Source: Faucicola sp041855445
GTDB lineage: Bacteria > Pseudomonadota > Gammaproteobacteria > Pseudomonadales > Moraxellaceae
Assembly: GCA_041855445.1 (NCBI GenBank)
Contig: JBHAEG010000048.1
Coordinates: forward strand, 3,755 to 67,754
Length of the DNA stretch: 64,000 bases
Direction of reading: 5' to 3'
In this document: positions 1-9,007 of the stretch, one piece after another
Numbering within the stretch: position 1 is the stretch's first letter
Layout: each line of letters begins with the position of its first letter
Program-made: the position numbers and the translations under genes
Notes under the pieces: model-generated
Told to the model about the DNA's origin: nothing
The model's database searches: none
Seen by the model: the letters and a program-made list of their open reading frames with translations, nothing else

Positions 1-2474
1 CCAACAGCAATCGCACCTGCCTGAGTGTCGGCTATGGCGTTATTACCCACCGCAATGGTATCGTCAGTGGTAGCATTGGCATTTAGACCAATAGCGATAG
101 ATTGTGCACCCGCAGCTTTGCTTGCATCACCACCTGCAAATGACGATGCACCCGAAGCCACATTACCTACACCTACCGCAGTTGCACGAGCAGCAGTGGC
201 TTGTGCATATCTACCCATCGCCACAGCTTCACTAGCAGTCGCTTGAGAACTACGACCAAAGGCTTGAGCGTTATCAGCAGTCGCACGGCTGTTATTACCA
301 ATCGCTGTTGCACCTGCATTGGTCGCTTGCACATTGTTACCCACTGCTAAAGACTGATCACCCGAAGCAATGACAGTACTACCAACCGCCACAGAGTCAA
401 TACCTGAAGCACTGGTGGTTATCCCTGCTGCCATTGAGTTTTGACCAGTTGCACCTTTATTATTATAGTTATCACTATTGGCAGTTTTGGTAGAATTAAC
501 GCTGTAATAATGTGTGGTTGCTGCTTTTAATTGAGCCACGTTTACCGCATCGGTGTCTTGTGTACCTGCGGCAACACTGGTGATTTGACGGGTTTTGTTG
601 TTGGCAATATCGCCCACCGAAACAGCACCCAAAGTAGATGTCCATGTCGCACCTGTTTTATCAGTAACCGCTGACAAAGGATCTGCACCCACTTGACCTG
701 CTGCTTTGCTGGCAACACTGCTTTTACCTAATGCCACACCATCATTAACAGTAACAGAAGTATCACTACCCAATGCTACTGCACCAGTAATAGCGGTTGC
801 ATCAGTATAAGTTACGGCATTGGTACGGGTAGAAGCGTTGGTATCCCCATTTCTGCTTGCTACATTGGTGATGGCGATACTTGCCCCACTCGCACCCAGT
901 TTGACGTTATTCCCCAATACAAAACTGTCTGATGATGTATCACCGATAATATTTTTATTACCAATAGCATAACTGTCCGTACCACCAACGAAGCTACGAT
1001 CAGTAGTATTGTTCTGCGGCTGACCACCATTGGTTGCCACACCCCATGCACCTGATCGGGCACCCGATACCACGCTACCTGCACCAATGGCTACCGCTCG
1101 TGAGCCAGTCGCCGCAGTGTTATGACCCAAAGCGACTGCATCTTCGGTACCAGCAAATGAGTATGAACCCACCGCCACCGCACGCGCACCTTTCACCACA
1201 GCACCTGTTGCCACGGCAGCACCTTGGTCACCTTCAACACTGGTACGTGCACCCAATGCCGTACCAAACTGACCAGCGTGGGTCAAGCCACCCAATGCCA
1301 CTGAGTTTTCTCTTGTGCTGGCATATGCGTCATTACCAATAGCAATACCATCTTGCCCCAATGCCTGTGAGTTAGAACCAACCACCAAAGCCGAAGGACC
1401 AGACGCAATATTTGAGCGACCTACTACCAAAGCATTATTACCCGATACTGTATTCTGATAGCCAACCGCTACCACCGACTCCAGCTCCATATTGGTATCA
1501 TTGGTATTGATGGTGTTATTGGAACCAAATACATAAGCACGACCACGATTGATGGTATTGTTATTACCCTGCACCTGTACGTCTGTCAGTGCAGCTGCGG
1601 TTGGCGGAGTAGTACCCGTCACTGAAGAAACGGCAATTTTGTTGGACATACCAATAATAGAACTACGAGTTGCAGTAATAGTACCTGCAGCCGTAACATC
1701 AACGATGCCACCAGTAGTAGCATCCAGTCCTTTACCATCTTTAGGAAGATTGCCCGAACCAATTACAGTTGTATACTCGCCAGTCACATTATTGTTTCTA
1801 CCAATAGCGATTGAGTTTGCACCACCAGCCGTTACATAAGCACCCACAGCTGTCGCATAACCACTCGTTGCTTTAGCAACAGAACCCAATGCCGTGGCAT
1901 GATCTGCGGTTGCTTGGCTTGTATGACCTACTGCTGTTGCACCTGCACCAGATGCTACAGTACCAACACCTACTGCGGTGGTCTGTCCTGCCGTTGCTTG
2001 TGCACCATCACCCACTGCAGTTGCAGATTGTGCAGTTGCTTGAGACAAAGAACCAAAAGCCGTAGCATTGTTTGCGATAGCTTTCGTCATATTGCCATAA
2101 GCGGTCGCATTTTGACCTGTTGCTGTTGAGTTGGTACCAATGGCAAGTGCACTTTTTCCATTGGCTGCAGCGTTAGTGCCTGCCGCCAAAGAATCATCAC
2201 CTGTAGCCGTTGCAGTGCTAGTTGCCCCCTGAATCACAATGGCATTGGTACCAGTACCATCAGCTACTGTTGCAGCAAATGCCCCACTACTTAACAACAA
2301 TCCCGACATGACTGCTGTATAAGCAAAAATTGCTCCCACTGAGCTAGTTTTTTCCTTACTCTCAACACTACCTACTGTATGCGTGCCTTTCTTACCATGA
2401 GACTTTGCATACTCTGCCACCGCAACAAATGTACCAGTCTCTTTACAAAATACAACTTTATAAATATGGTTCAT
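1..2474 (-). CDS. Trimeric autotransporter adhesin (Hag/UspA/YadA-like), N-terminal part, cut by window edge
   Basis: A continuous minus-strand reading frame starts at ATG 2474 and is open to base 1 (824 codons, no stop). The first ~25 residues, MNHIYKVVFCKETGTFVAVA, are an ESPR (extended signal peptide region) typical of large type V secreted proteins; a hydrophobic signal segment and an AFA|ATVADG-like cleavage site follow at about residues 50-70. The rest is mostly YadA/Hag-type head repeats of the form AxAxGxxAxAxG. Around residues 600-645 a neck/HANS-type motif (VSVGDIANN...DAVNVAQLK) interrupts them, after which head repeats resume. Such proteins trimerise, export through their own C-terminal beta-barrel (outside this window) and mediate adhesion or autoagglutination. 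The family is well established; the exact orthologue (Hag/MID versus UspA) cannot be decided without the C-terminus. No homopolymer phase-variation tract was seen near the start. Confidence 0.9.
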   Translation of the reverse strand, partial: MNHIYKVVFCKETGTFVAVAEYAKSHGKKGTHTVGSVESKEKTSSVGAIFAYTAVMSGLLLSSGAFAATVADGTGTNAIVIQGATSTATATGDDSLAAGTNAAANGKSALAIGTNSTATGQNATAYGNMTKAIANNATAFGSLSQATAQSATAVGDGAQATAGQTTAVGVGTVASGAGATAVGHTSQATADHATALGSVAKATSGYATAVGAYVTAGGANSIAIGRNNNVTGEYTTVIGSGNLPKDGKGLDATTGGIVDVTAAGTITATRSSIIGMSNKIAVSSVTGTTPPTAAALTDVQVQGNNNTINRGRAYVFGSNNTINTNDTNMELESVVAVGYQNTVSGNNALVVGRSNIASGPSALVVGSNSQALGQDGIAIGNDAYASTRENSVALGGLTHAGQFGTALGARTSVEGDQGAAVATGAVVKGARAVAVGSYSFAGTEDAVALGHNTAATGSRAVAIGAGSVVSGARSGAWGVATNGGQPQNNTTDRSFVGGTDSYAIGNKNIIGDTSSDSFVLGNNVKLGASGASIAITNVASRNGDTNASTRTNAVTYTDATAITGAVALGSDTSVTVNDGVALGKSSVASKAAGQVGADPLSAVTDKTGATWTSTLGAVSVGDIANNKTRQITSVAAGTQDTDAVNVAQLKAATTHYYSVNSTKTANSDNYNNKGATGQNSMAAGITTSASGIDSVAVGSTVIASGDQSLAVGNNVQATNAGATAIGNNSRATADNAQAFGRSSQATASEAVAMGRYAQATAARATAVGVGNVASGASSFAGGDASKAAGAQSIAIGLNANATTDDTIAVGNNAIADTQAGAIAV

Positions 2475-3005
2475 AATTTTTTCTCGCTTTTTCTGCCAAC
2501 CAATGCAAAAACACCATTTAGGTTATGGCAAATTACTCAATCAATTGTTTACTATGCGGGCTATTGTATTAACAAATAAAAAGCGATTAGAGTACAAACA
2601 GAGTAAACCCGAGAAAAACCAGATAATTGGTTTAGATATTTTGAAAAATAAACATAGTGAAATTGATATAATATAACAAATGGTATAAAATCATCAAAAA
2701 AACCACTAAAAAACCAAATAAAACAACGATTTATTTTTGTATAAACTAACAACAAACAAAAAATTAGAATTAGGACAAAAGGTATAAAAACCCAGCTCAA
2801 AAACCTTCAAACAATGTAACAGACTGTAAATTATCGATATTTGATTTAAAATAAATAAACATTCATCATGGTTTTATTAAATTTTTATAAAAATTTAAGA
2901 CAAATATCGTATAACATGGAATAAAAATTGCACACGTTAGCCCGATAATATGGCAACATAGTAAAATAATCATTTTTAGTAGATAAACCTAAGTTCAAGA
3001 TAATC
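2475..3005. other. 531-bp AT-rich divergent intergenic region
   Basis: This gap separates the minus-strand adhesin start from the plus-strand gene at 3006 and must hold both promoters. It is very A/T-rich. I found no convincing -35/-10 pair, no tRNA, no strong inverted repeat and no coding signal; short open frames on both strands here look like chance products of base composition. Confidence 0.5.
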
Positions 3006-4190
3006 ATGACACAGACCACAACAACAAATCCTCTACTGTATGACGCTGTTGCACCTTTTGCAATGGGTGAAATTTTAACAGCCAATGATGATAATCATGA
3101 AGTGTTATGCAACAACGTTTGGCAGTTTCCATGCTACGATGTCATTGTATTACAACAGTTTATTACCATTCCTTTTTCAACTAAACTAAATAAATATTTT
3201 ATTATAAAAGTAAAACAACAACTCATTCAAAAAGCCTTACAACGACAAAAACACATTCAAAGAACGATTAAAAAAAATACACAGTTATATTATAAAAAAT
3301 GTGATAATAGTTTACAGTCTTTTTATTGGAGAGATGTAGAAAGACGCTTTGTGGTATTAACCAATATTACCTTACATCACATGGATAAATTTATTCAAGT
3401 ATCTCATTATTTTGGTAGCGATTTTTTGTCTGAACTCAAATATTATGAGTTATTATTGACAGATGAAGGCTTACAAATTTTTAGTATTAAGGATTTTGCA
3501 TTTATTGCTCAAAGTCTAAAAAATTGTTACGATTTAGAAGCATTTTTAGATTATCATAAAAATTATATAAAAAGAAAATATGATTTTTCTTCAGAATATC
3601 GATTGTTAGGACGATTTTTAGACAGCTCTTTTTTCTTTAAACGGGCATATTATGTAGAAAGTCAATTGTTTAAATATAAACTGGTGGCAAATATTGATAA
3701 AACGATTAAATATGCAGTTCGTCCTTTACAAGATAATTTAGCATTACTACAAGACATGGCAAAATATCTACCAGTTTGGCAATATTTTTTAAGTGTCGTG
3801 CATAATTATTATAAACAAAGTAGTAATAGTGAACAGGGTACTCAAATTTTTAATCAATTGTCACAAGAGTCTTTATATTCTCGTTATAATCTAATTCGCC
3901 AGTTTGCGATGTTTGTGACCTCGCCAAATCGGTATCGAGGGGCTTTAATTCATCAACATTCTTATAGTGTGTTTGGTAATCATTATATTTTAATTTTTTA
4001 CGCTAATGATAAACAGTCGATTTTACATCGTGATAATATCGCTAACACATTAGATAATATTGCTAAACGGGCTTTTAAGCAGTTACAACATGTTCCAATT
4101 AAGACAATTACCGTCATTGGCATTGATTTTGGTGATGGACAAGAAAATATTTCTTTGGATATGTATCGTCATGAAAAAAACAACACATAA
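3006..4190 (+). CDS. Hypothetical protein, 394 aa, unrecognised
   Basis: I do not recognise this protein. It is basic and aromatic-rich (many Tyr, Phe, Lys, Gln), predicted mostly helical, with no signal peptide, transmembrane segment or obvious catalytic motif. Residues ~60-95 are a Lys/Gln-rich helix; the C-terminus (~340-385) alternates hydrophobic strands (GNHYILIFYAND, IKTITVIGIDFGDG). The length and uninterrupted frame support a real gene, but its A/T content is higher than that of the neighbouring housekeeping genes, which may indicate acquisition. It stands alone, divergent from the adhesin gene, and ends at a hairpin terminator. The first ATG (3006) is used; a second ATG at 3063 is possible because no strong ribosome-binding site precedes either. 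Confidence 0.6.
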   Translation: MTQTTTTNPLLYDAVAPFAMGEILTANDDNHEVLCNNVWQFPCYDVIVLQQFITIPFSTKLNKYFIIKVKQQLIQKALQRQKHIQRTIKKNTQLYYKKCDNSLQSFYWRDVERRFVVLTNITLHHMDKFIQVSHYFGSDFLSELKYYELLLTDEGLQIFSIKDFAFIAQSLKNCYDLEAFLDYHKNYIKRKYDFSSEYRLLGRFLDSSFFFKRAYYVESQLFKYKLVANIDKTIKYAVRPLQDNLALLQDMAKYLPVWQYFLSVVHNYYKQSSNSEQGTQIFNQLSQESLYSRYNLIRQFAMFVTSPNRYRGALIHQHSYSVFGNHYILIFYANDKQSILHRDNIANTLDNIAKRAFKQLQHVPIKTITVIGIDFGDGQENISLDMYRHEKNNT

Positions 4191-4191
4191 A

Positions 4192-4220
4192 AGCCCTTAA
4201 CAAAATAAGGGCTATATTTT
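4192..4220. terminator. Bidirectional hairpin terminator
   Basis: Arms AGCCCTTA (4192-4199) and TAAGGGCT (4206-4213) flank a 6-nt loop, with A/T-rich sequence on both sides. It sits between two convergent genes (3006-4190 plus, 4255-5751 minus). Confidence 0.7.
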
Positions 4221-4254
4221 GACAATCAATAATAATTAAAATTTAATTTATTTT

Positions 4255-5751
4255 TTATGATTTATCTTCTGTTTCTTCCGTAGCGATTTGTTTTTTAGCT
4301 TGCTTTTCATTCGTCATTTTATTTCGCATATCTTGTAATAATTGACCTGCGACTTCTCGACCACCTAAACCAAATGCCAAGGCAAAGGCAACCGCAACTG
4401 CACCCAATGTTAAACCAAAGGCTAAATTAACGATTGAGTCTGCAATGCCCATCGCTTTTAACCCCATTGCTAACACTAAGCCCATAATTAGTACACGGAC
4501 TAGATTTGCAATAAAGTTTGAACCTTGTTGTGAACGTTTAACCACACCTGCCAGTAAATTTGCCAACCAAAAACCAACGCATAAAATCACCGCACCTAGC
4601 ACAATATCTGCACCAAAGGTGATAAAGCTTGCCAATAAGTCACTAACACGACCAAAGCCTAAACGATTTGCCGCCTCAATGCTGGCAAATAACATCGCAA
4701 AGAAAACAATCAAATGACCAACCATGTCCGAAACACGATGTTTACCAAAAATATCCTGAACACCAAATTTGGCAGGCAAGTTATTTATTCCAGAGTTTTC
4801 TAATAAACTAGATACAATATTTGCAATGAATTTCACCACATAATAAGCAATACCTAAAATTGCCACCGCCGCAATAATATGTGGAATTGCTGACATGATT
4901 TGATTAAGCATATTCGTTGCAGGGGCAGAAATGACTTCAATTTTTAACGCATTCAACCCAAGAATAATGGCGGTAATCATGACCAATAAATAAACCAATG
5001 TACCAGCCATATTAGCGATTTTGGTATGATTACTAATACCTGCTTTTTGTGCGATTGATTGAATATTAAAACTTGCAATTAAATTGGTAACAATGCCTCG
5101 CAAAATTTTTGCAGTAATATAACCAACAAAAATAAACAAACCTGCAACAAAAATATTTGGAACAAAATTTAAGATTTTACCAATCATTTGGCTAATTGGC
5201 TCTAACAATCCTGTTAAGCCTAACTGTGCAAGCACCATTGGTAAAAACATTAATAAAATAAACCAATAAACTACATTGGCGACCGTTTCACTAATTGGCG
5301 GTACGCCTGCATCTTCTGATAGTTTTTCATCTAACGTTGTTTTTGATAAAACTGCATTTAAACCACTGCGAGCTATAGTAGCTAACACCCAACCTAACAT
5401 TGCGACCGCTGCTGCACCCATTAAATTAGGTATAAATAGCAACACCTGACTAATCATGCTGGCAAATGGTAAAGAAATCGTATCTAATCTTAAAGAGCTT
5501 AACGCTGAAGACACACCAATAACAAACACAAACCAAAAAACAATTCGAGCTAACAACCGTTCAATATCAAACTGCTTGCCTGTCGAGGCATTCATTCGTT
5601 GATTAACATTTAACTTTGCTAATAAATGACGTGTCGCAGAGCCTATGAGAGCGGCAAACGCACAACCAACGAGAAAAATTAGTACTGCACCTATAATAGT
5701 TAATAAAGATGACCCTAGCATATGATTAAAGGGCGTTAAGAATTCATTCAT
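4255..5751 (-). CDS. Mechanosensitive-channel-like membrane protein (CmpX/MscS-related, repeated TM_helix domain)
   Basis: A 498-aa integral inner-membrane protein with about eleven hydrophobic segments arranged as repeats of the conserved TM-helix unit (Pfam TM_helix, PF05552 type): each repeat is two hydrophobic stretches with a PxxxxAxxI-like kink. The C-terminal part GLTLGAVAVAFALAFGLGG resembles the pore-lining helix of MscS, and is followed by a short charged tail rich in Lys/Glu. Proteins of this layout are annotated as mechanosensitive ion channels or CmpX in gamma-proteobacteria. A role in osmotic or membrane-tension response is inferred from the family. It is monocistronic on the minus strand. 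Confidence 0.8.
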   Translation of the reverse strand: MNEFLTPFNHMLGSSLLTIIGAVLIFLVGCAFAALIGSATRHLLAKLNVNQRMNASTGKQFDIERLLARIVFWFVFVIGVSSALSSLRLDTISLPFASMISQVLLFIPNLMGAAAVAMLGWVLATIARSGLNAVLSKTTLDEKLSEDAGVPPISETVANVVYWFILLMFLPMVLAQLGLTGLLEPISQMIGKILNFVPNIFVAGLFIFVGYITAKILRGIVTNLIASFNIQSIAQKAGISNHTKIANMAGTLVYLLVMITAIILGLNALKIEVISAPATNMLNQIMSAIPHIIAAVAILGIAYYVVKFIANIVSSLLENSGINNLPAKFGVQDIFGKHRVSDMVGHLIVFFAMLFASIEAANRLGFGRVSDLLASFITFGADIVLGAVILCVGFWLANLLAGVVKRSQQGSNFIANLVRVLIMGLVLAMGLKAMGIADSIVNLAFGLTLGAVAVAFALAFGLGGREVAGQLLQDMRNKMTNEKQAKKQIATEETEDKS

Positions 5752-6126
5752 AATTTACCTCAACATTATCATATATTTTTAAACTTTGAAATTATTAGAA
5801 AATTTAAAAATTATCTAAAATTATTTTACACCAAATCCTTGTAGACCAAGCTATATAAACCACGCTAAAATAATTATCTGTATTATATAATTTATCTTAA
5901 ATAGTTTATTTTATCTACAAAATTCATTTTACAATTAATCTAGATGTCACAAATTATTAAATTGTATAAAAACAGTTACGAATAATCAACAGTTTCTAAT
6001 GGTTTATCATATTTTGTAATCAAAAAAATAATGAAAAAAAATCCAATATTGGAAAATAACTAGGTTTAGCCCAGAATTTCTGCTATGATAACTCATATTT
6101 TATTTAAACTTTAGGAATGTAATTGC
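5752..6126. other. 375-bp divergent intergenic region
   Basis: The gap lies between the channel-like gene (-) and the first FKBP gene (+). The only signal I can support is the extended -10 for the plus-strand gene near 6081-6089; the remainder is A/T-rich with no repeat or RNA gene seen. Confidence 0.5.
6081..6089 (+). promoter_or_regulatory. Extended -10 promoter element for the FKBP pair
   Basis: TGCTATGAT (extended -10, TGn + TATGAT) lies 38 bp upstream of the ATG at 6127; no good -35 is visible, which fits an extended -10 promoter. AGGA at 6113-6116 is the ribosome-binding site. Confidence 0.5.
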
Positions 6127-6900
6127 ATGAGTAACAAAGCCGTCGCTGTTGTTGTAGCTGTTATTTTGGGTGCTGTTGCACTCACCCCTGTTTTTTTAAA
6201 AAGCTTTTCTGATAATCCACAAGTTGCCAAAATTAGCAATCTAACAAACAATTTAACAAACAGTAGTGCAACAATTAATGAACAAAGTAGTATGCTAGAA
6301 AAAGCAGGTTATAGCATTGGATATTCAATTGGTAGTAACCTACAAAATGCTGATAACTTAAATCAAGCTGATATTATTAAAGGTTTTTCTGACGCATTTA
6401 ATAAAAAAGATGCAGCACTGACACCAGAACAAATGGAAACTGCGGTCATGGAGTTTCAGACAGAGCATCAAAAGCGAATGCAACAAAAAATTAGTGAAAC
6501 CGCCGCTGTTAATTTAGAAAAAGGCAAAGCATTTTTGGCTGAAAATGCAAAAAAACAAGGTGTTCAAACCACTGCATCAGGCTTACAATATGAAGTTATC
6601 AGCGAAGGTAGCGGAACCAAGCCAAAAGCAACAGATATTGTTTCTGTAAATTATAAAGGCACATTAATTGATGGCAAAGTTTTTGATAGCAATGAAGGTA
6701 GTGAACCTGTTACCTTTAAATTAGATGGAGTCATTGTTGGTTGGACAGAAGGGTTACAATTAATGTCTGAAGGCTCAAAATATCGTTTCTATATCCCTGC
6801 AAACTTAGCCTATGGAGAGGTTGGGGCACCACCAGTTATTGAACCAAATAGCACGTTAATTTTTGACGTGGAATTATTAAAAATTAACCCAGCTAAATAA
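6127..6900 (+). CDS. FKBP-type peptidyl-prolyl cis-trans isomerase (FkpA/Mip-like)
   Basis: 257 aa. An N-terminal hydrophobic segment (residues ~4-25) acts as signal or membrane anchor with no lipobox. Residues ~55-135 form the helical dimerisation domain of FkpA/Mip proteins, and ~150-255 the FKBP domain, with the conserved core VSVNYKGTLIDGKVFDSN, the FKBP tryptophan in IVGWTEGLQLM, and YIPANLAYG. It catalyses proline isomerisation and assists folding of periplasmic or outer-membrane proteins. It is followed after 21 bp by a paralogue of the same architecture, so the two are probably co-transcribed and arose by tandem duplication. Assignment to the family is secure; assignment to fkpA or mip is not. 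Confidence 0.9.
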   Translation: MSNKAVAVVVAVILGAVALTPVFLKSFSDNPQVAKISNLTNNLTNSSATINEQSSMLEKAGYSIGYSIGSNLQNADNLNQADIIKGFSDAFNKKDAALTPEQMETAVMEFQTEHQKRMQQKISETAAVNLEKGKAFLAENAKKQGVQTTASGLQYEVISEGSGTKPKATDIVSVNYKGTLIDGKVFDSNEGSEPVTFKLDGVIVGWTEGLQLMSEGSKYRFYIPANLAYGEVGAPPVIEPNSTLIFDVELLKINPAK

Positions 6901-6921
6901 TGAAATCGTCAAGAGTTACCC

Positions 6922-7704
6922 ATGAAAAATATCAAATCGTTAAAATCTGTTATTAGTTTATCTTTGCTAACAGCATTATCATTAGTAGGTTGTAGTAGTA
7001 TTAATAGTAAAGAGCAAGCAAACATTAGTACTAAAACATTAACTGCAACAACAGATAACAACAAACAAACCAATACTATCAGCGAAAATAGCCCAGAACT
7101 TGCTCAAGTTAGCTATAGTTTTGGTTTTATCATGGGTGAAAGTAACAAAGAAACAGTGAATGACCTTGATTTAACAGCATTTTATCAAGGTTTCCAAGAT
7201 GCCTACCAAAATAAAGAAGCAACCTTAAGTAAAGAGCAAATGCAAAAAGTTTTACTTGCTTATCAACAACGTAAAGAAACTGAATATGCTCGAGAAATTG
7301 AAACCCTAGCAGAAATTAACCTAGCAAAAGGTAAACAATTTTTAGCAGAAAATGCCAAAAAATCAGGGGTAAAAACCACTGCTTCAGGTTTGCAATATGA
7401 AATCGTCAAAGAAGGCAAAGGAGAAACGCCCAAAGCTAGTGACACTGTCAAAGTGAATTATGAAGGAAAACTGATTGATGGCACGATTTTTGATAGTTCT
7501 TATGAACGGGGCGAAGCGGTTACCTTGCCACTGACTCAAGTCATTGTTGGCTGGACAGAAGGTTTACAGCTCATGAAAACAGGAGCGAAATATCGTTTTT
7601 ATATCCCCGCTGATTTAGCTTATGGTAGTGCAGGTGTCAGCGGTATCGAGCCGAATAGTGTATTGATTTTTGATGTGGAATTATTAGAAATTAACCCTAA
7701 ATAG
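6922..7704 (+). CDS. FKBP-type peptidyl-prolyl isomerase, predicted lipoprotein
   Basis: 260 aa, a paralogue of the preceding gene. The N-terminus is a lipoprotein signal with lipobox LVGC (Cys at about residue 24), unlike its neighbour, so this copy should be lipid-anchored. After a Ser/Thr/Asn-rich linker come the Mip-type dimerisation helices (~55-130) and a C-terminal FKBP domain (~150-258) containing VKVNYEGKLIDGTIFDSS, IVGWTEGLQLM and YIPADLAYGSAG. Expected role: periplasmic folding catalyst and chaperone. It lies 21 bp downstream of the first FKBP gene and is followed by a strong terminator, so the pair forms a two-gene operon. Confidence 0.9.
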   Translation: MKNIKSLKSVISLSLLTALSLVGCSSINSKEQANISTKTLTATTDNNKQTNTISENSPELAQVSYSFGFIMGESNKETVNDLDLTAFYQGFQDAYQNKEATLSKEQMQKVLLAYQQRKETEYAREIETLAEINLAKGKQFLAENAKKSGVKTTASGLQYEIVKEGKGETPKASDTVKVNYEGKLIDGTIFDSSYERGEAVTLPLTQVIVGWTEGLQLMKTGAKYRFYIPADLAYGSAGVSGIEPNSVLIFDVELLEINPK

Positions 7705-7735
7705 CTATGAATTGAATTAAAAATATAGGTATCGG

Positions 7736-7764
7736 CTGGAATTAAATCAATTCCAGTTTTTTTT
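7736..7764 (+). terminator. Rho-independent terminator of the FKBP operon
   Basis: Stem CTGGAATT (7736-7743) / AATTCCAG (7749-7756), 5-nt loop, followed by eight T (7757-7764). Confidence 0.9.
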
Positions 7765-7787
7765 GTAAAAATTTTCATTATCAATTA

Positions 7788-7825
7788 TTTCAGTATTGAC
7801 AGAAATAACATAAATACAATATGAT
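7788..7825 (+). promoter_or_regulatory. Promoter and candidate operator of the GbsR/MarR-type regulator gene
   Basis: TTGACA (7796-7801) and TATGAT (7820-7825), 18 bp apart, form a good sigma-70 promoter 25 bp before the regulator start. The -35 lies inside a box TTTC-N10-GAAA (7788-7805) that recurs at 8597-8614 and 9008-9025 in front of the next two genes. I infer that it is an operator, possibly for the regulator itself. Confidence 0.6.
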
Positions 7826-7849
7826 AACACTATCCAGTTAAAGTAAAGA

Positions 7850-8377
7850 ATGATGATGAAACTTAATCCAACCACTGAAAAATTTGTACTACATTGGGGA
7901 GAAATGGGGAGTAAATGGGGTGTTAATCGCACAGTTGCACAAATTCATGCCCTGCTTTATCTCATTGGTAAACCCATGAACGCTGAAGAAATCGTTGAAA
8001 CACTAGGTGTAGCTCGTTCAAATGTTAGTAACAGTATCAAAGAGTTACAAAGTTTAAATCTAGTAAAAACAGTGAATGTGATGGGTGACAGACGGGATTA
8101 TTTCACCACTAATACAGATGACGTTTGGGAATTGGCAAAAATTATCATTGAACAACGTTATCGGCGAGAACTTGCCCCAACCGTTAATTTTTTAGAAGAA
8201 TTAATACAAACGCCTGAATTTCAACAAGAAAATCAGCAAGTACAACAACGTATTAAAAATACGCATCAGTTTGTTAGTATATTAACTAGTTGGACGCACG
8301 AAATGTTAAAGTTATCTACAAATACTTTGGCTAAAATATTGAAGCTTGGGGCAAGCGTACAGCGATTTTTAAAGTAA
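7850..8377 (+). CDS. GbsR/MarR-family transcriptional regulator
   Basis: 175 aa. Residues ~10-100 are a winged helix-turn-helix of the GbsR type: KFVLHWGEMGSKWGVNRTVA, then the recognition region MNAEEIVETLGVARSNVSNS and the wing VMGDRRDYF. The C-terminal ~75 residues are helical and probably dimerise. Family members repress small operons and often sense small molecules; the ligand is unknown. The gene heads a plus-strand cluster with DoxX-like, DUF2269 and SDR-type genes, a grouping I have seen in other gamma-proteobacteria. Three consecutive ATG codons (7850, 7853, 7856) could all start translation. Confidence 0.85.
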   Translation: MMMKLNPTTEKFVLHWGEMGSKWGVNRTVAQIHALLYLIGKPMNAEEIVETLGVARSNVSNSIKELQSLNLVKTVNVMGDRRDYFTTNTDDVWELAKIIIEQRYRRELAPTVNFLEELIQTPEFQQENQQVQQRIKNTHQFVSILTSWTHEMLKLSTNTLAKILKLGASVQRFLK

Positions 8378-8394
8378 TTTATGCTAAATATTAA

Positions 8395-8565
8395 TGAATT
8401 TTTATGTATCGCAACCATTGTGATATTACTTAATTGATTATTGTTTTATTATTATTTTAAAAATATGAGTTAAGGTATATAGACTTATATAGTGCAATTA
8501 TTTTAGCAATACTACTAATAACTGTAAGTGGTGCGAGTGGATTAATGAACGTTATGATATATTAA
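8395..8565 (+). pseudogene. Possible decayed small membrane-protein frame
   Basis: Between the regulator and the DoxX-like gene, one frame reads a hydrophobic helix ending RYIDLYSAIILAILLITVSG... to a TAA at 8563-8565, but it has no start and is preceded by stops; an upstream frame near 8395 reads a short hydrophobic peptide ending in TGA. This looks like a degraded membrane-protein gene, but could be chance in A/T-rich DNA. Confidence 0.25.
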
Positions 8566-8596
8566 AAGCTAACAGCTAAAATTTTTTAATCAATAA

Positions 8597-8614
8597 TTTC
8601 TTTTTTAACAGAAA
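8597..8614 (+). promoter_or_regulatory. Second TTTC-N10-GAAA box (candidate operator)
   Basis: TTTC (8597-8600), ten bases ending TTAACA, GAAA (8611-8614). It has the same spacing and core as the boxes at 7788 and 9008 and lies just before the ribosome-binding site of the DoxX-like gene. Confidence 0.45.
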
Positions 8615-8631
8615 TTAAGGAAAACAAAGAA

Positions 8632-9000
8632 ATGAAAGTTCCTAACTATTTGTATATCAGCCTAGCGGTTTTATGGTTATATAGTGGGATTGTACCAGTA
8701 TTTTTTTCTCAAAATCAGTCGCTAGCTTTATTGGCAAAAATGGGAATTATAGGTCATTGGCAATGGGTATTATTAATAGGAGCATCAAGTTTAGATGTGA
8801 TATTTGCATGGTTAATCATGAGTAAGTATCGTAATGTTACATGGCTTTGGTTAGCTCAATGGATAACAGTTGTTATCTATAGTGTGTTAATTGCCATTTT
8901 TTTACCTGAAAATTGGCTACATCCTTTTGCACCATTGATAAAAAACTTACCAATTTTGGCGATATTGGCTTTTTTATATCAATATCATCAAAAAATTTAA
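8632..9000 (+). CDS. DoxX-like small membrane protein
   Basis: 122 aa with four predicted transmembrane helices (about residues 5-22, 40-62, 68-90, 98-118) and almost no soluble part; the pattern resembles DoxX-like family proteins (PF13781 type) found beside SDR-type epimerases and DUF2269 proteins. The biochemical function is unknown. AAGGA at 8617-8621 is a good ribosome-binding site. Its leader (8596-8624) is nearly the same as that of the next gene, including the TTTC-N10-GAAA box. Confidence 0.7.
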   Translation: MKVPNYLYISLAVLWLYSGIVPVFFSQNQSLALLAKMGIIGHWQWVLLIGASSLDVIFAWLIMSKYRNVTWLWLAQWITVVIYSVLIAIFLPENWLHPFAPLIKNLPILAILAFLYQYHQKI

Positions 9001-9007
9001 CTTATCA

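Noticed and set aside
2561..2800. 79-codon hydrophobic frame (-) in the adhesin intergenic region
   Set aside because: Composition-driven Phe/Ile/Leu-rich frame in A/T-rich DNA with no ribosome-binding site or conserved motif.
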